Positions 17,057 to 25,504 of a stretch of 64,000 bases of DNA are shown one piece after another. The position numbers were made by a program, and so were the translations under genes. Source of the DNA: Methylobacterium radiotolerans JCM 2831 (GTDB taxonomy: Bacteria; Pseudomonadota; Alphaproteobacteria; Rhizobiales; Beijerinckiaceae); contig NC_010505.1 in NCBI RefSeq assembly GCF_000019725.1, forward strand, positions 4,820,001-4,884,000, written 5' to 3'. Position 1 is the stretch's first letter, and each line of letters starts with the position of its first letter. A model generated the notes under the pieces. That model was not told where the DNA came from, did not search any database, and saw nothing but the letters and a program-made list of their open reading frames with translations.

Positions 17057-18364
17057 TCAGTTCGCGCCGGAGGCCTGCCGACGCCACAGGGGCGGGTCCG
17101 CGCGCGCCTCGAGCGCGGGCTCGCGGCTTCGCCGGAGACGGGACGTGGCCTCTCTGTGGACGGCGCGTCCCGCGTAGACCGCCTCGATGACGGGAAGCAG
17201 GAGCCGACCGGCCCGCGGGAAGCAGCGGAGAAGCGCGCCTTCGCGCCAGAGACTGTCGCGGATCTGCTGCACGGGCCGGGTCGGTCGTGGCGCGGCGTAC
17301 TGCGCGCTCAACTCGACGCGTCCGAAATCGCGGGATCTGCCGCCGAGGCTCAAGGTCGAGACGGCCCGGTCATCCGGCCAGATGATTGCCTTCTTCAGGG
17401 CCGTCCACGCCCGCGCCGCGTCGTCCGGGATCGCCGCGACGCTCTCGGAGCCTAGGCGGTCGATGTGGGCCAGGACGCCCGTGAAGAGGTCCGGCCGCGT
17501 CGATGCGATCCGCGCCTCCCAGCCGTCTTCCTGGAGATTGGCCCGCGGCGGCGATCCCGGGACGGGCTGCGCGAAGGTGCGGACGCTCGGCAGGTCCGGT
17601 TCCAGGCAGGCCTCGATCAGGTGCCAGAAGCGCAGCACCGATGTGCGCGCGTCCCAGGGCTTGTACCAATCGCTCTCGACGCTCAGGCCGAGCGTGCGGC
17701 GGAAATGCGGTGTGGCGAGGCGCTTGTAGTTGCAGCGGGCGAACTGGAGCCCGGACCAAGTCCGCTCCGGCAGGCCCTCCTGAAGCATGCGGACCGTGCT
17801 GCCGTAGAGCCCGGTATCGACCAGAACGCAATGGCGCGCCGGGCCCGCGCAGGCATCGAGATGCGCGCGGAAACAGGCATCCTGCTGGGCGACCGCGGCG
17901 TGCAGTCGGGCCACGCCGGGCTCGTTGCCGGCCAGGAGCGCGGCGAATGTCGCGTCCTGAAAGGGCGCGTCCCAGGACGCCGGCAGGGCCAGATCGTCGC
18001 GTTGCGCCAGCGCCGCCGCGATCTCCGACATCGACCGGCCGCTGAACTCCCGGCCGAGCTCGGAGAGAACGCCCGGGCTCGGCGGATCGAAGGCGGTGCG
18101 GGCGGCCACGAGGCGCGACACCATCAGGGACGCGTGCGGGAGATTCTGCGGCAGACCGGTCTGTCGGAGGAATCGCGCGTAGACGAGCTGCAGGCGCAGG
18201 CCGCCCCGGGCGCAGAACAGGAGGACGGTCCTGTCCGGCGCGAGGAAGCGTTCCACGAGCCAGAGGCGTAGGCAGAACTCGGCGAGGATCGGACCCAGCA
18301 CGCGCTGCCCGAACGCGACCGCGTCGTCGCCGGCGACGCGGCGTGCGGCGTCGGCGGCGGTCAC
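17057..18364 (-). CDS. Stand-alone C-terminal partner domain of COG5610-type HAD-like proteins
   Basis: A 435-residue protein without a firmly named function. Its start resembles the second half of the two-domain HAD-like proteins found in capsule and O-antigen loci: VAFGQRVLGPILAEFCLRL, then TVLLFCARGGLRLQLVYARF, and VLVDTGLYGSTVRML, where relatives have VDxGWxGxxQ. That comparison is from memory of the family and is tentative. The GTG start overlaps the stop of the HAD-like gene by 4 bp (GTGA), so the two are almost certainly translated together and may form one complex. The C-terminus is arginine-rich. Location in the leftward EPS arm suggests a role in sugar assembly or modification. Confidence 0.7.
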   Translation of the reverse strand: MTAADAARRVAGDDAVAFGQRVLGPILAEFCLRLWLVERFLAPDRTVLLFCARGGLRLQLVYARFLRQTGLPQNLPHASLMVSRLVAARTAFDPPSPGVLSELGREFSGRSMSEIAAALAQRDDLALPASWDAPFQDATFAALLAGNEPGVARLHAAVAQQDACFRAHLDACAGPARHCVLVDTGLYGSTVRMLQEGLPERTWSGLQFARCNYKRLATPHFRRTLGLSVESDWYKPWDARTSVLRFWHLIEACLEPDLPSVRTFAQPVPGSPPRANLQEDGWEARIASTRPDLFTGVLAHIDRLGSESVAAIPDDAARAWTALKKAIIWPDDRAVSTLSLGGRSRDFGRVELSAQYAAPRPTRPVQQIRDSLWREGALLRCFPRAGRLLLPVIEAVYAGRAVHREATSRLRRSREPALEARADPPLWRRQASGAN

Positions 18365-19125
18365 GGCCCGGTCCTCCTGGTCCCGTTCCGGGCGACACCG
18401 ATCCAGTGCCGGTGCATCGCGCGGGCGCGGACGGCATCGAGGCGGCGACGCAGTACCACGTGGCGCGGCCGGAGCAGCTGTGCTGTCCGCAGGCCCGCGG
18501 CGGCGGCCATGGTCACGTCCGCCAGCGTGTCATCGCCGAGGTGGAGGATCTCGGCGGGCGCCACCTTCTCGGTCCGGAGAACGACGTCGAAGAGCGCCCG
18601 GGTCCGCTTGGTCGCGTCGTGATCGGCGCTGGTGTAGATGTGCGCGACGGGATGGCCTGGAGCAAGCGTGTCCAGCAGATGCGCGATCGTCGCGCCGCGG
18701 TGGTAGGTATCGCTCACCGCGATGATCCTGTCCCCGGCCTGCGCCCGCCGCTTCAGCCAGGTCATCAGCGGGGTATTCGCGCGCAACTGGGCAAGCTCGA
18801 CCGTGATCTCGGCCCGGTACAGAATGTCCGCGGCACGATCGTCGAGGCTGAGGACGCGCGTCATGGCCGCGAGCATGTCGGCGAAGCGCACGTCGCCCGA
18901 GGGATTGGCCAAGTCGAGCGCGCGGTAGGCCGCGCGCTGCACCTGCAGGCGCGCGGCGTAGATCGCGCCGGGACGGGGCGCCGTGCCGTGCTCCGCCGCG
19001 AGCGCCCGCGACGCGACCGTCGCGATGTCGTGGAAGCGGCAGCGCTCGGATCGGTGGTCGCGATGGAGCAGCGTGTCGAAGACGTCGCAGGATACGATTC
19101 GGGCCGCCGTCTCGGGTAGGTGCAT
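18361..19125 (-). CDS. HAD-superfamily hydrolase-like protein
   Basis: A 254-residue HAD-fold protein. Motif I appears as CDVFDTLLHR (Asp14 as likely nucleophile), motif II as AVSDTYHRG, and motif III/IV as HLGDDTLADV followed by AAAAGLRTAQLL. The cap region is helical. The ATG at 19125 places motif I near the N-terminus as usual and has GGGAGAG upstream, so I prefer it to the longer frame starting at 19263. It is the first gene of the leftward EPS arm and overlaps its partner gene by 4 bp. The substrate is unknown; phosphosugar phosphatase is one possibility, and a non-hydrolytic role is another because relatives in glycan loci are poorly characterised. Confidence 0.8.
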   Translation of the reverse strand: MHLPETAARIVSCDVFDTLLHRDHRSERCRFHDIATVASRALAAEHGTAPRPGAIYAARLQVQRAAYRALDLANPSGDVRFADMLAAMTRVLSLDDRAADILYRAEITVELAQLRANTPLMTWLKRRAQAGDRIIAVSDTYHRGATIAHLLDTLAPGHPVAHIYTSADHDATKRTRALFDVVLRTEKVAPAEILHLGDDTLADVTMAAAAGLRTAQLLRPRHVVLRRRLDAVRARAMHRHWIGVARNGTRRTGP

Positions 19126-19713
19126 GGTGGCTTGATCTCTCCCGATCGGTTGCGACCGAACCCGATTTCCGGCTGCCGGACGGTGTCCGGCAGCCTCCTG
19201 CAATGACGGTGCCGTGTCGGCGCGAGGCCGCGCACGACAACCGTACTCTGAGCAGTATAACAAGAATTTGTCCCGTCCGACATGAATGAAGACGTGCTGC
19301 TACATCCATAAGCATTGACGAGACGGCAACGCTCCCCCGGAAAGGCGGGTTGATCGGCCCGGCCGCGGAGTTCACCTCGCGGGATCGAGGGCCCATACGA
19401 GGCCTGGAAACGGCCAACAAGACCGCCGTTTGGTGGAGGCACGGGGATCAAAGGTACGACCACCATCGTGAAGGCGGACGGGCTGACACCGCCGGCCGCG
19501 ACGACCGACGTTCTTCGCGTCCTCGGACGGCGCTTCGATCTTCCGCGTCCCGGGTCGGACGGGGATGATTATCGATCAATTCGCGATCACGGAGAGTTGA
19601 TCTTTGCCCCGGATCATCGTCAAGCGCCGAGATGGGCAGTGCCAAATTCAGCAATCAGAACTGAGTTTTTGCCGCTCTTTCAGGGTTTTGACTGTGGATT
19701 TCAGTGAGGTGCC
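19126..19713. other. Divergent intergenic region between the two EPS arms
   Basis: A 588-bp region separating the leftward HAD-like gene from the rightward GT2 gene. Both arms must be transcribed from here or from internal promoters. AT-rich patches occur near 19255-19320 and 19625-19690 (for example tgccaaattcagcaatcagaactgag), suitable for promoters facing each way. I could not identify convincing paired boxes or a palindrome. Short open frames here lack any family motif. Confidence 0.45.
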
Positions 19714-20814
19714 GTGGTAGCCACCCTGTGTCGGGCGCTCGGGGCGGTGAGATACGGGAGCGCGAAGCGACGAGCGAGAAAGACATCTGTCGTGGCCACG
19801 GATCCTAAACTCGCAGTCATCATCACCTGCTTCAACTACGCGAGTTATGTCGGCCAAGCAATCCAGAGCGTCATCGCTCAGGGTAATGACGCTTGTGAGA
19901 TCGTCGTGATTGACGATGGGTCGACGGATGACTCGTGGTCAATTATCCAGCGGTCCGGCATCACCGCGTTCCGGATCCCGAACGGCGGTCAGAGGGCGGC
20001 CTGCCTCTATGGATTGGCCAAGACTCGGGCCCCGTTTCTGCTCTTTCTCGACGCGGACGACGAGCTCCTGCCTGGCGCGCTCGACCGCATCCTGCCGGCG
20101 CTGGACGCGAATGTCGCCAAACTTCAGTTTTGTCTGACGTGCGTCGATTCCGCGGGAGCAGTGCTGGCGGATCGTTATCCCGCTCTCGACGCGTTCCGCG
20201 GGCAGGACAGGACTGTCAACGACATCCTTAGATCCGGAGTCTACCAGACGCCGCCCACGTCCGGGAATGTGTTCCGTCGCGACGTTTGCGACCTGCTCCA
20301 TCAATGTGACTACGACCAAGCTGTCGACGGCGTGATCCTGCTGGCCGCCCCGTTCATGGGCGAGATCGTCAGTCTCTCCGACAGTCTCGGGCTCTACCGC
20401 GTCCACGGCCGGAATGACTCGGGTCTGGGGCGCGTCCCGCAGGCGGCGACCTTCGAGCGGGACCTGCAGCGCTTCCAGTCGCGTTTGAAACATCTGCGAG
20501 ATCTGCTCCGGAATTGGCGGCCCGGGGTCTCGCTCATCGAGCCGGAGAAGACGTACTATTTTCAGTTCCTCGAGTTCTGCATGGCGATCCTCCGGGGTGT
20601 CCGGTACGGTGGTCGGCCGTTCCTGTGCCTGCTCAGATCTGTCCTGACCGAGCCGCGTTCGCTGAAGTGGAAGGTCGCGAACGCGCTCTTCGTTGCCGCG
20701 ACGTTTCTCGCGCCCGTTCGCTGCGCACAGGCGCTGCTCGCCTTCCGCTTCTCGATCAAGCGCCGGCCGGTCCGCCAGATCCTGCGCGCCAGGATAGGCG
20801 CGGGGCTTTGTTGA
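19714..20814 (+). CDS. Family 2 glycosyltransferase (paralogue of 6325-7419)
   Basis: A 366-residue GT2 enzyme opening the rightward EPS arm. It shows AVIITCFNYASYV, VVIDDGSTDDSWS, FLDADDELLPGAL and the segment PPTSGNVFRRDVC shared exactly with the leftward GT2 13 kb away. The two are alignable over at least 220 residues. The GTG at 19714 has TGAGGT just upstream; a second GTG at 19792 would place the GT2 core only five residues from the start and is a real alternative. Function is transfer of one sugar during repeat-unit assembly; donor and acceptor are unknown. No membrane segment is obvious. Confidence 0.85.
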   Translation: MVATLCRALGAVRYGSAKRRARKTSVVATDPKLAVIITCFNYASYVGQAIQSVIAQGNDACEIVVIDDGSTDDSWSIIQRSGITAFRIPNGGQRAACLYGLAKTRAPFLLFLDADDELLPGALDRILPALDANVAKLQFCLTCVDSAGAVLADRYPALDAFRGQDRTVNDILRSGVYQTPPTSGNVFRRDVCDLLHQCDYDQAVDGVILLAAPFMGEIVSLSDSLGLYRVHGRNDSGLGRVPQAATFERDLQRFQSRLKHLRDLLRNWRPGVSLIEPEKTYYFQFLEFCMAILRGVRYGGRPFLCLLRSVLTEPRSLKWKVANALFVAATFLAPVRCAQALLAFRFSIKRRPVRQILRARIGAGLC

Positions 20815-20995
20815 AAATCAGTAAATCGACGGATTTTTCTCTTGCGTCGGGTCGCGTTTTTACACCTAAATGCCTGAAATATGTAGCGGCTCTCCTGTTC
20901 GGCTGGAGTCGTATCGCGCGCCTTAATCAGCGCCGCAGCTTGCATGGGCCCCAGCGCAGGCCGAGGCTCGGATCTGACACGAGCGCTAGTGAATC

Positions 20996-22057
20996 ATGCG
21001 TGTTCTCCATCTGCTGAACCATACGCGCCGGTTGAACGGCCATGTCCACGCGGCCGTCGATCTCGCGTGTCAGCAGGCGCAGTCCGGACACCAGGTCGCG
21101 ATCGCCAGTCAGGGGGGAGATTTCGATGCTCTGCTCCAGTCCAATGGCGTCGAGTCGATCTTCGCGAGCCACGCGCGCGCGCCGGCCCAGATCCTGAAGT
21201 CATTCCTCGGATGTGGCGGCGTGCTCCGGCGTTGGCGTCCCGATGTCGTCCATGCCCATATGATGACCAGCGCCGTCCTGGCTTGGCCAACCTGCAAGCT
21301 GTTGCGCGTTCCCCTCGTGACGACCGTCCACAATGAGTTCGAGAAGGGCGCGATCCTCATGGGCCTTGGAAACAGGGTCATCGCGGTGAGCGGCGCGGTC
21401 GCCGCGTCGATGCGGAAGCGCGGCATCGCGGATTCCCGCATCGACGTCGTGCTCAACGGGACGATCGGCTCGGCCCGCATGCGCGGCCGCTCGGAGGAAC
21501 CGCAGAGCCTGGATCATCCCGCCATCGTCTTCGTCGGAGGCCTGCATCCCCGGAAGGGACTGCCCGATCTGCTCAAGGCCTTCGACACGGCGTTCACCCA
21601 CAATCGCGCCATGCGGCTCTACGTCGTCGGCGGTGGTCCTCACCGGGACGCCTACGTGCGGACCGCGCGCGCGCTCGCCTGCGCGGATGCCATCACCTTC
21701 ACCGGTCCGCGGGATGATCCTTACCGCTGGATGCTGGGCGCCGACATCTTCGTCCTCCCGTCCCACGCCGATCCGGCTCCGCTCGTGCTGTCAGAAGCCC
21801 GGGAGGCGGGTTGCGCGATCGTCGGCACCGACGTCGACGGGATTCCCGAGCTGCTCGACGGGGGGAAGGCGGGCGTTCTTGTCCCGGCCGGCGATCCGGA
21901 CAAGCTTGCGCGAGCGCTGATCACACTCACGACCGACCCGGCGCAGCTGAGCGCGTGGAGGGCGAGGAGTCAGATCAACCTGGATAACCTGCGCATCGCC
22001 CGGGTGGCTGACGAGACCTTGACGGTCTATCGGCGCGCTGCCGGCCTCGCGGGGTGA
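20996..22057 (+). CDS. Family 4 glycosyltransferase
   Basis: A 353-residue GT-B enzyme. The N-terminal domain has MRVLHLLNHTRRLNGHVHA and DVVHAHMMTSAVLAW; the linker IAVSGAVAASM and VVLNGT are typical of GT4. The C-terminal domain carries IVFVGGLHPRKGLPDLL and VLPSHADPAPLVLSEAREAG, in which the second acidic residue of E-x7-E falls outside the usual frame. It lies 181 bp after the GT2 gene and 210 bp before the flippase, on the same strand. It would add one sugar to the EPS repeat. I saw no strong Shine-Dalgarno sequence before the ATG, so the start is the least certain part. Confidence 0.88.
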   Translation: MRVLHLLNHTRRLNGHVHAAVDLACQQAQSGHQVAIASQGGDFDALLQSNGVESIFASHARAPAQILKSFLGCGGVLRRWRPDVVHAHMMTSAVLAWPTCKLLRVPLVTTVHNEFEKGAILMGLGNRVIAVSGAVAASMRKRGIADSRIDVVLNGTIGSARMRGRSEEPQSLDHPAIVFVGGLHPRKGLPDLLKAFDTAFTHNRAMRLYVVGGGPHRDAYVRTARALACADAITFTGPRDDPYRWMLGADIFVLPSHADPAPLVLSEAREAGCAIVGTDVDGIPELLDGGKAGVLVPAGDPDKLARALITLTTDPAQLSAWRARSQINLDNLRIARVADETLTVYRRAAGLAG

Positions 22058-22267
22058 TGCGCATTCCAGTGCGCGGGACCCGGGCACCGGGCCGCGTCCG
22101 CGACGCACCGCGGCTCGATTGCAAGCTGACCGAAGTGACTAGATTGATGCCGCTGCCGGATGCTGGTCCAGGACTGCCTTGCAGAGCGGGTCAGGATCGG
22201 AGACGCCATGTTGCCCAGATCCGGATCGATGTCGTGAGGACGAGGCGCGGCGTCGTTTCGGGCGGGT

Positions 22268-23716
22268 GTGACGACGGTCATCGCTCCGTGGGACACGTTC
22301 ATGCTCGCCTTTAAGACGCTGCGCGGCGCCGGATGGAGTGTCGCCGCACGGATCTCAGCGCGCGCGATCGACCTCGGCACGCTGCTCATTCTCGCGCGGG
22401 TCCTGTCACCGGCCGATTTCGGCCTGACGGCCATCGCCGCGTCCCTGGTCTCCATCGTCGAGATGATCCTCGAGATCCCGCTCGTTCAAGCCCTGTTGCG
22501 CCTGCCGAAGATCGAGAAGTCGCATCTGGATACGGCATTCACGCTGGGTCTTCTCCGGGGCGGGGTGATCGCCGTCCTGATGGTGGCTGCCGCATGGCCC
22601 GTCGCCCACATCTACGGCGATGCCCGCCTCATCCCCATCACGCTCGCGCTCTCGTCGGCCCCGATCGCGCGAAGCCTCTACAGCCCGGCCATGGTGCACC
22701 TGTTCCGCAACATCGACTTCCGGGCGTCGTTTCTGGCGGATTTTTCCGGCAAGGCGGTCGCGGCCCTGATCTCCATCGGAGCCCTCTATTTGGGGGCCGG
22801 TTATTGGGCCCTGGTCATCAATCCGGCCGCATCCGCAATCCTGCCGACCATCCTGTCCTACGTGCTGGCGCCTTACCGCCCCGGGCTCTCCCTGGAGCGA
22901 TTGAGCGCCTTCTCGGCGTTCACGGGCTGGTTCACATCCTCTCAAATCCTCGCGGCCTTCAGTTGGCAGTATGATCGCATGTTCCTCGGCTACCACGTCG
23001 ACAAGGCCGTGCTCGGTCGCTACGGGGTCGCGAGCGACTTCTCCGTCCTTCCGACCCAGAGCGTCATCGGCCCTGCCATGCGGCCCGTCATGGCCGCGTT
23101 CGCGACGATCGCCGATGACCGCCTCCGCTTGCAATCTGCTTTCCTGAAGGCGGCCCGACTCACGATGATCATCGCGCTCCCGGCTGGAGTGGGAATTGCA
23201 TTGACCGCCGACCAGATCGTGAGCGTCGTCCTCGGCTCGCAGTGGAGTTCCGCAGCACCCTATCTGCGCTGGCTGTCGCTGGCCATCATGTTCACCGCCT
23301 ATTATCAGCCGGTTTCATCTCTCTGTCTGGCCATGGACGAGCCGAATGTGATGCTCAAGATCACGCTCTACGAGTCGATCGTGAAAGTTTTGAGCATGAC
23401 AATAGGTTTCTACCTCGGCGGCGTGATGGTGATGATCTACGCGCGTCTTGCCACCGCCTTGTTTCACTTCTTGATCAGCGCCTTCTATGCGCGGCGTCTC
23501 GTCGGCGCGGGTGTGGCGAGACAGATCCGCAATCTGTGGCAGATCGGCCTCTCGTGCTTGGTGATGACGGCGGCGGTTCTCGCGCTGCGGGTCGTCTTGA
23601 GCCGCGTCGATATCGGGCTCACCGGTCTTCTGACAGCCATGATCTTCAGCGGCGTGGCGGCTTACAGCCTGACCATGCTTCTGCTCGGATTTCGCCTGCG
23701 GACCTTGCGTCCCTGA
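22268..23716 (+). CDS. Wzx-type polysaccharide flippase (MOP superfamily)
   Basis: A 482-residue integral membrane protein with about a dozen hydrophobic segments. The N-terminus AFKTLRGAGWSVAARISARA followed by LARVLSPADFGLTAIAASL is characteristic of oligosaccharide flippases of the RfbX/Wzx and WzxC group, where GLxAxA follows the first helices. It would flip the undecaprenyl-linked repeat unit to the periplasmic face. The GTG at 22268 is used; an in-frame ATG at 22301 would start the protein right before the first conserved segment and may be the true start. It is placed between a glycosyltransferase and the export and polymerase genes, as expected for a Wzx/Wzy pathway. Confidence 0.85.
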   Translation: MTTVIAPWDTFMLAFKTLRGAGWSVAARISARAIDLGTLLILARVLSPADFGLTAIAASLVSIVEMILEIPLVQALLRLPKIEKSHLDTAFTLGLLRGGVIAVLMVAAAWPVAHIYGDARLIPITLALSSAPIARSLYSPAMVHLFRNIDFRASFLADFSGKAVAALISIGALYLGAGYWALVINPAASAILPTILSYVLAPYRPGLSLERLSAFSAFTGWFTSSQILAAFSWQYDRMFLGYHVDKAVLGRYGVASDFSVLPTQSVIGPAMRPVMAAFATIADDRLRLQSAFLKAARLTMIIALPAGVGIALTADQIVSVVLGSQWSSAAPYLRWLSLAIMFTAYYQPVSSLCLAMDEPNVMLKITLYESIVKVLSMTIGFYLGGVMVMIYARLATALFHFLISAFYARRLVGAGVARQIRNLWQIGLSCLVMTAAVLALRVVLSRVDIGLTGLLTAMIFSGVAAYSLTMLLLGFRLRTLRP

Positions 23717-23995
23717 GGTCAATCTCGAGCGGGCCCGGGGCGAATATCGCTGGACTCATCGGGGTCATCGGTCTGACACACAGGGCCGCGCGCCATGAAA
23801 TCTTAGTGGAACCTGCGCCGACCACTCGGAAAGGCGCCGGCCGCAAGACAGACCTGGGATCGATAAATCTTGGCTAATCTGGCCGCGTCTGCTACGATTC
23901 AATATGGCTCTCGGGACTCTGTGCTTCGGATACCGTAGGGCCGGCGCGGCGCACAGATTCATACTCAAGATCTGGGTCCGGTCGAGGAGAATTTG

Positions 23996-25354
23996 ATGCG
24001 TCTGCGTGTAGGTGCGGCGGCTTGCATTTTGCTGTTCGGCGGCCCGCTCGCGAATGCGGCCGCCGACGAGGCGGGTCGATACGTGCTCGGCCCTCAGGAT
24101 CATCTGACGATCCGCGTCTATGATCTGCGTCGCAACACCGGCGAAGCGTACTCGTGGACGGCACTGAACGGTCAATTCGTCGTCGCGGCGGATGGAACAG
24201 TGTCGATGCCGCTGATCGGACAGATCAAGGCGGCGGGCGGGACGCCGATCGATCTCGCGAACGCCATCGGTGTCGCGCTGAAGCAGGTGGCCGATCTCGC
24301 GGAGAAGCCTGCGGCCTCCGTCGAGGTCGCGACCTACCGTCCATTCTACATCATCGGCGCCGTCCAGCAGCCCGGCAAGTACGAGTACCAACCTGGCTTG
24401 ACCGTACTGCAGGCCGTGAGCACGGCTCAGGGCCTGATGCGAGGCACCGATCCGCGCAGCATCCAGCGCGACGCGGTCACGTCGCGCGGCGAGCTGCGAA
24501 ACTTGGCCGCGGAGCGCGTCGGCTTGGCCGCCAAGCTGGCCCGTCTCGAGGCGGAGATCGGGGGCGCGGAGACGATCGCGTTCGGAGGCGATCTGAGAGG
24601 CACAGTGGACAAGACGTATGCGGAGCAGGCCGTTCGCGGTGAACAGCTCCTGTTCGACACGCGTCGGAACGCGCTGAAGGCCGAGATCAAGGCGATTGAG
24701 CAGTCGATCGCCAGCTTCCAGAATGAGATGAGCACCCTTGATAATAAATCCAAAACCCTCGACCGCCAGATCGAGCTCAGCCGCGGTGAACTCGGTCTGA
24801 TCAACGATCTGGTCTCGAAGGGGCTCACGATCGCCCCGCGAAAGCTCGCCGCAGAGCAGAGTCAGGCGTCGTTCGAGAGCAGCCGGCTCGACGTGCAGGT
24901 TGCCATGCTGCGCGCTCAGCAGAGCCTCACGCGCGCCGAGCGCGATATCATCGACCTCAAAGCCCGGTTCCGCCGCGAAGCTCTGTCGGAGGCCGCAGAT
25001 GTCCGTCAGAAACTCGCCTCGATCGACGAGAAGACGCGCACGGCCGAGCGGCTCACGGCCGACGCCGAGTCGCAGATGGTCGGCAACACCGATGACGCGT
25101 CCGAAACCTTGAGCGCGCGCTACGAGATCACTCGAAAGCAGGGGGTGAAGGCGGGCACATGGCTCGCCTCGGAGGAGGCCGTCGTCGAACCCGGCGACGT
25201 CGTGCGCGTGACGCTCGTGCGTCAGCCGGCCGATAAACCCGGGGAGACGCGGTCATCCCCGACGCCGCGGCACGGATCGGCGGGCGCGCCGGTGAGTCGC
25301 GGTCCGGCCGCTTCGGACGCGCCACACCGGCCGACCGACAGCGCCAATCGCTGA
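23996..25354 (+). CDS. Wza/ExoF-type polysaccharide export protein
   Basis: A 452-residue periplasmic/outer-membrane export protein. A signal peptide is clear (MRLRVGAAACILLFGGPLANA). Next comes a polysaccharide-export domain (YVLGPQDHLTIRVYDL, VAADGTVSMPLIGQIKAAG), then an SLBB-type region (FYIIGAVQQPGKYEYQPGLT), then a long coiled coil (about 165-370). This layout resembles rhizobial ExoF rather than the short lipoprotein Wza; there is no lipobox cysteine. The start is ATG 23996, with GAGGAGA about 6 bp upstream, rather than the overlapping TTG at 23993. It is expected to bridge the inner-membrane polymerisation machinery and the outer membrane. Confidence 0.88.
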   Translation: MRLRVGAAACILLFGGPLANAAADEAGRYVLGPQDHLTIRVYDLRRNTGEAYSWTALNGQFVVAADGTVSMPLIGQIKAAGGTPIDLANAIGVALKQVADLAEKPAASVEVATYRPFYIIGAVQQPGKYEYQPGLTVLQAVSTAQGLMRGTDPRSIQRDAVTSRGELRNLAAERVGLAAKLARLEAEIGGAETIAFGGDLRGTVDKTYAEQAVRGEQLLFDTRRNALKAEIKAIEQSIASFQNEMSTLDNKSKTLDRQIELSRGELGLINDLVSKGLTIAPRKLAAEQSQASFESSRLDVQVAMLRAQQSLTRAERDIIDLKARFRREALSEAADVRQKLASIDEKTRTAERLTADAESQMVGNTDDASETLSARYEITRKQGVKAGTWLASEEAVVEPGDVVRVTLVRQPADKPGETRSSPTPRHGSAGAPVSRGPAASDAPHRPTDSANR

Positions 25355-25504
25355 GCTGGCCGGTGCGTGCGCGTCGCATCGATCGGCGGGGCGATCAGGC
25401 GACGCGATCGTCCGATACAGGCCCGGCCTCGACCGTCCGACCGGTGATGCGTCGCCCGAGCGCCGCTGCCGACCCGTCGTCGATCATGCCTGGACCGGCC
25501 TGAC

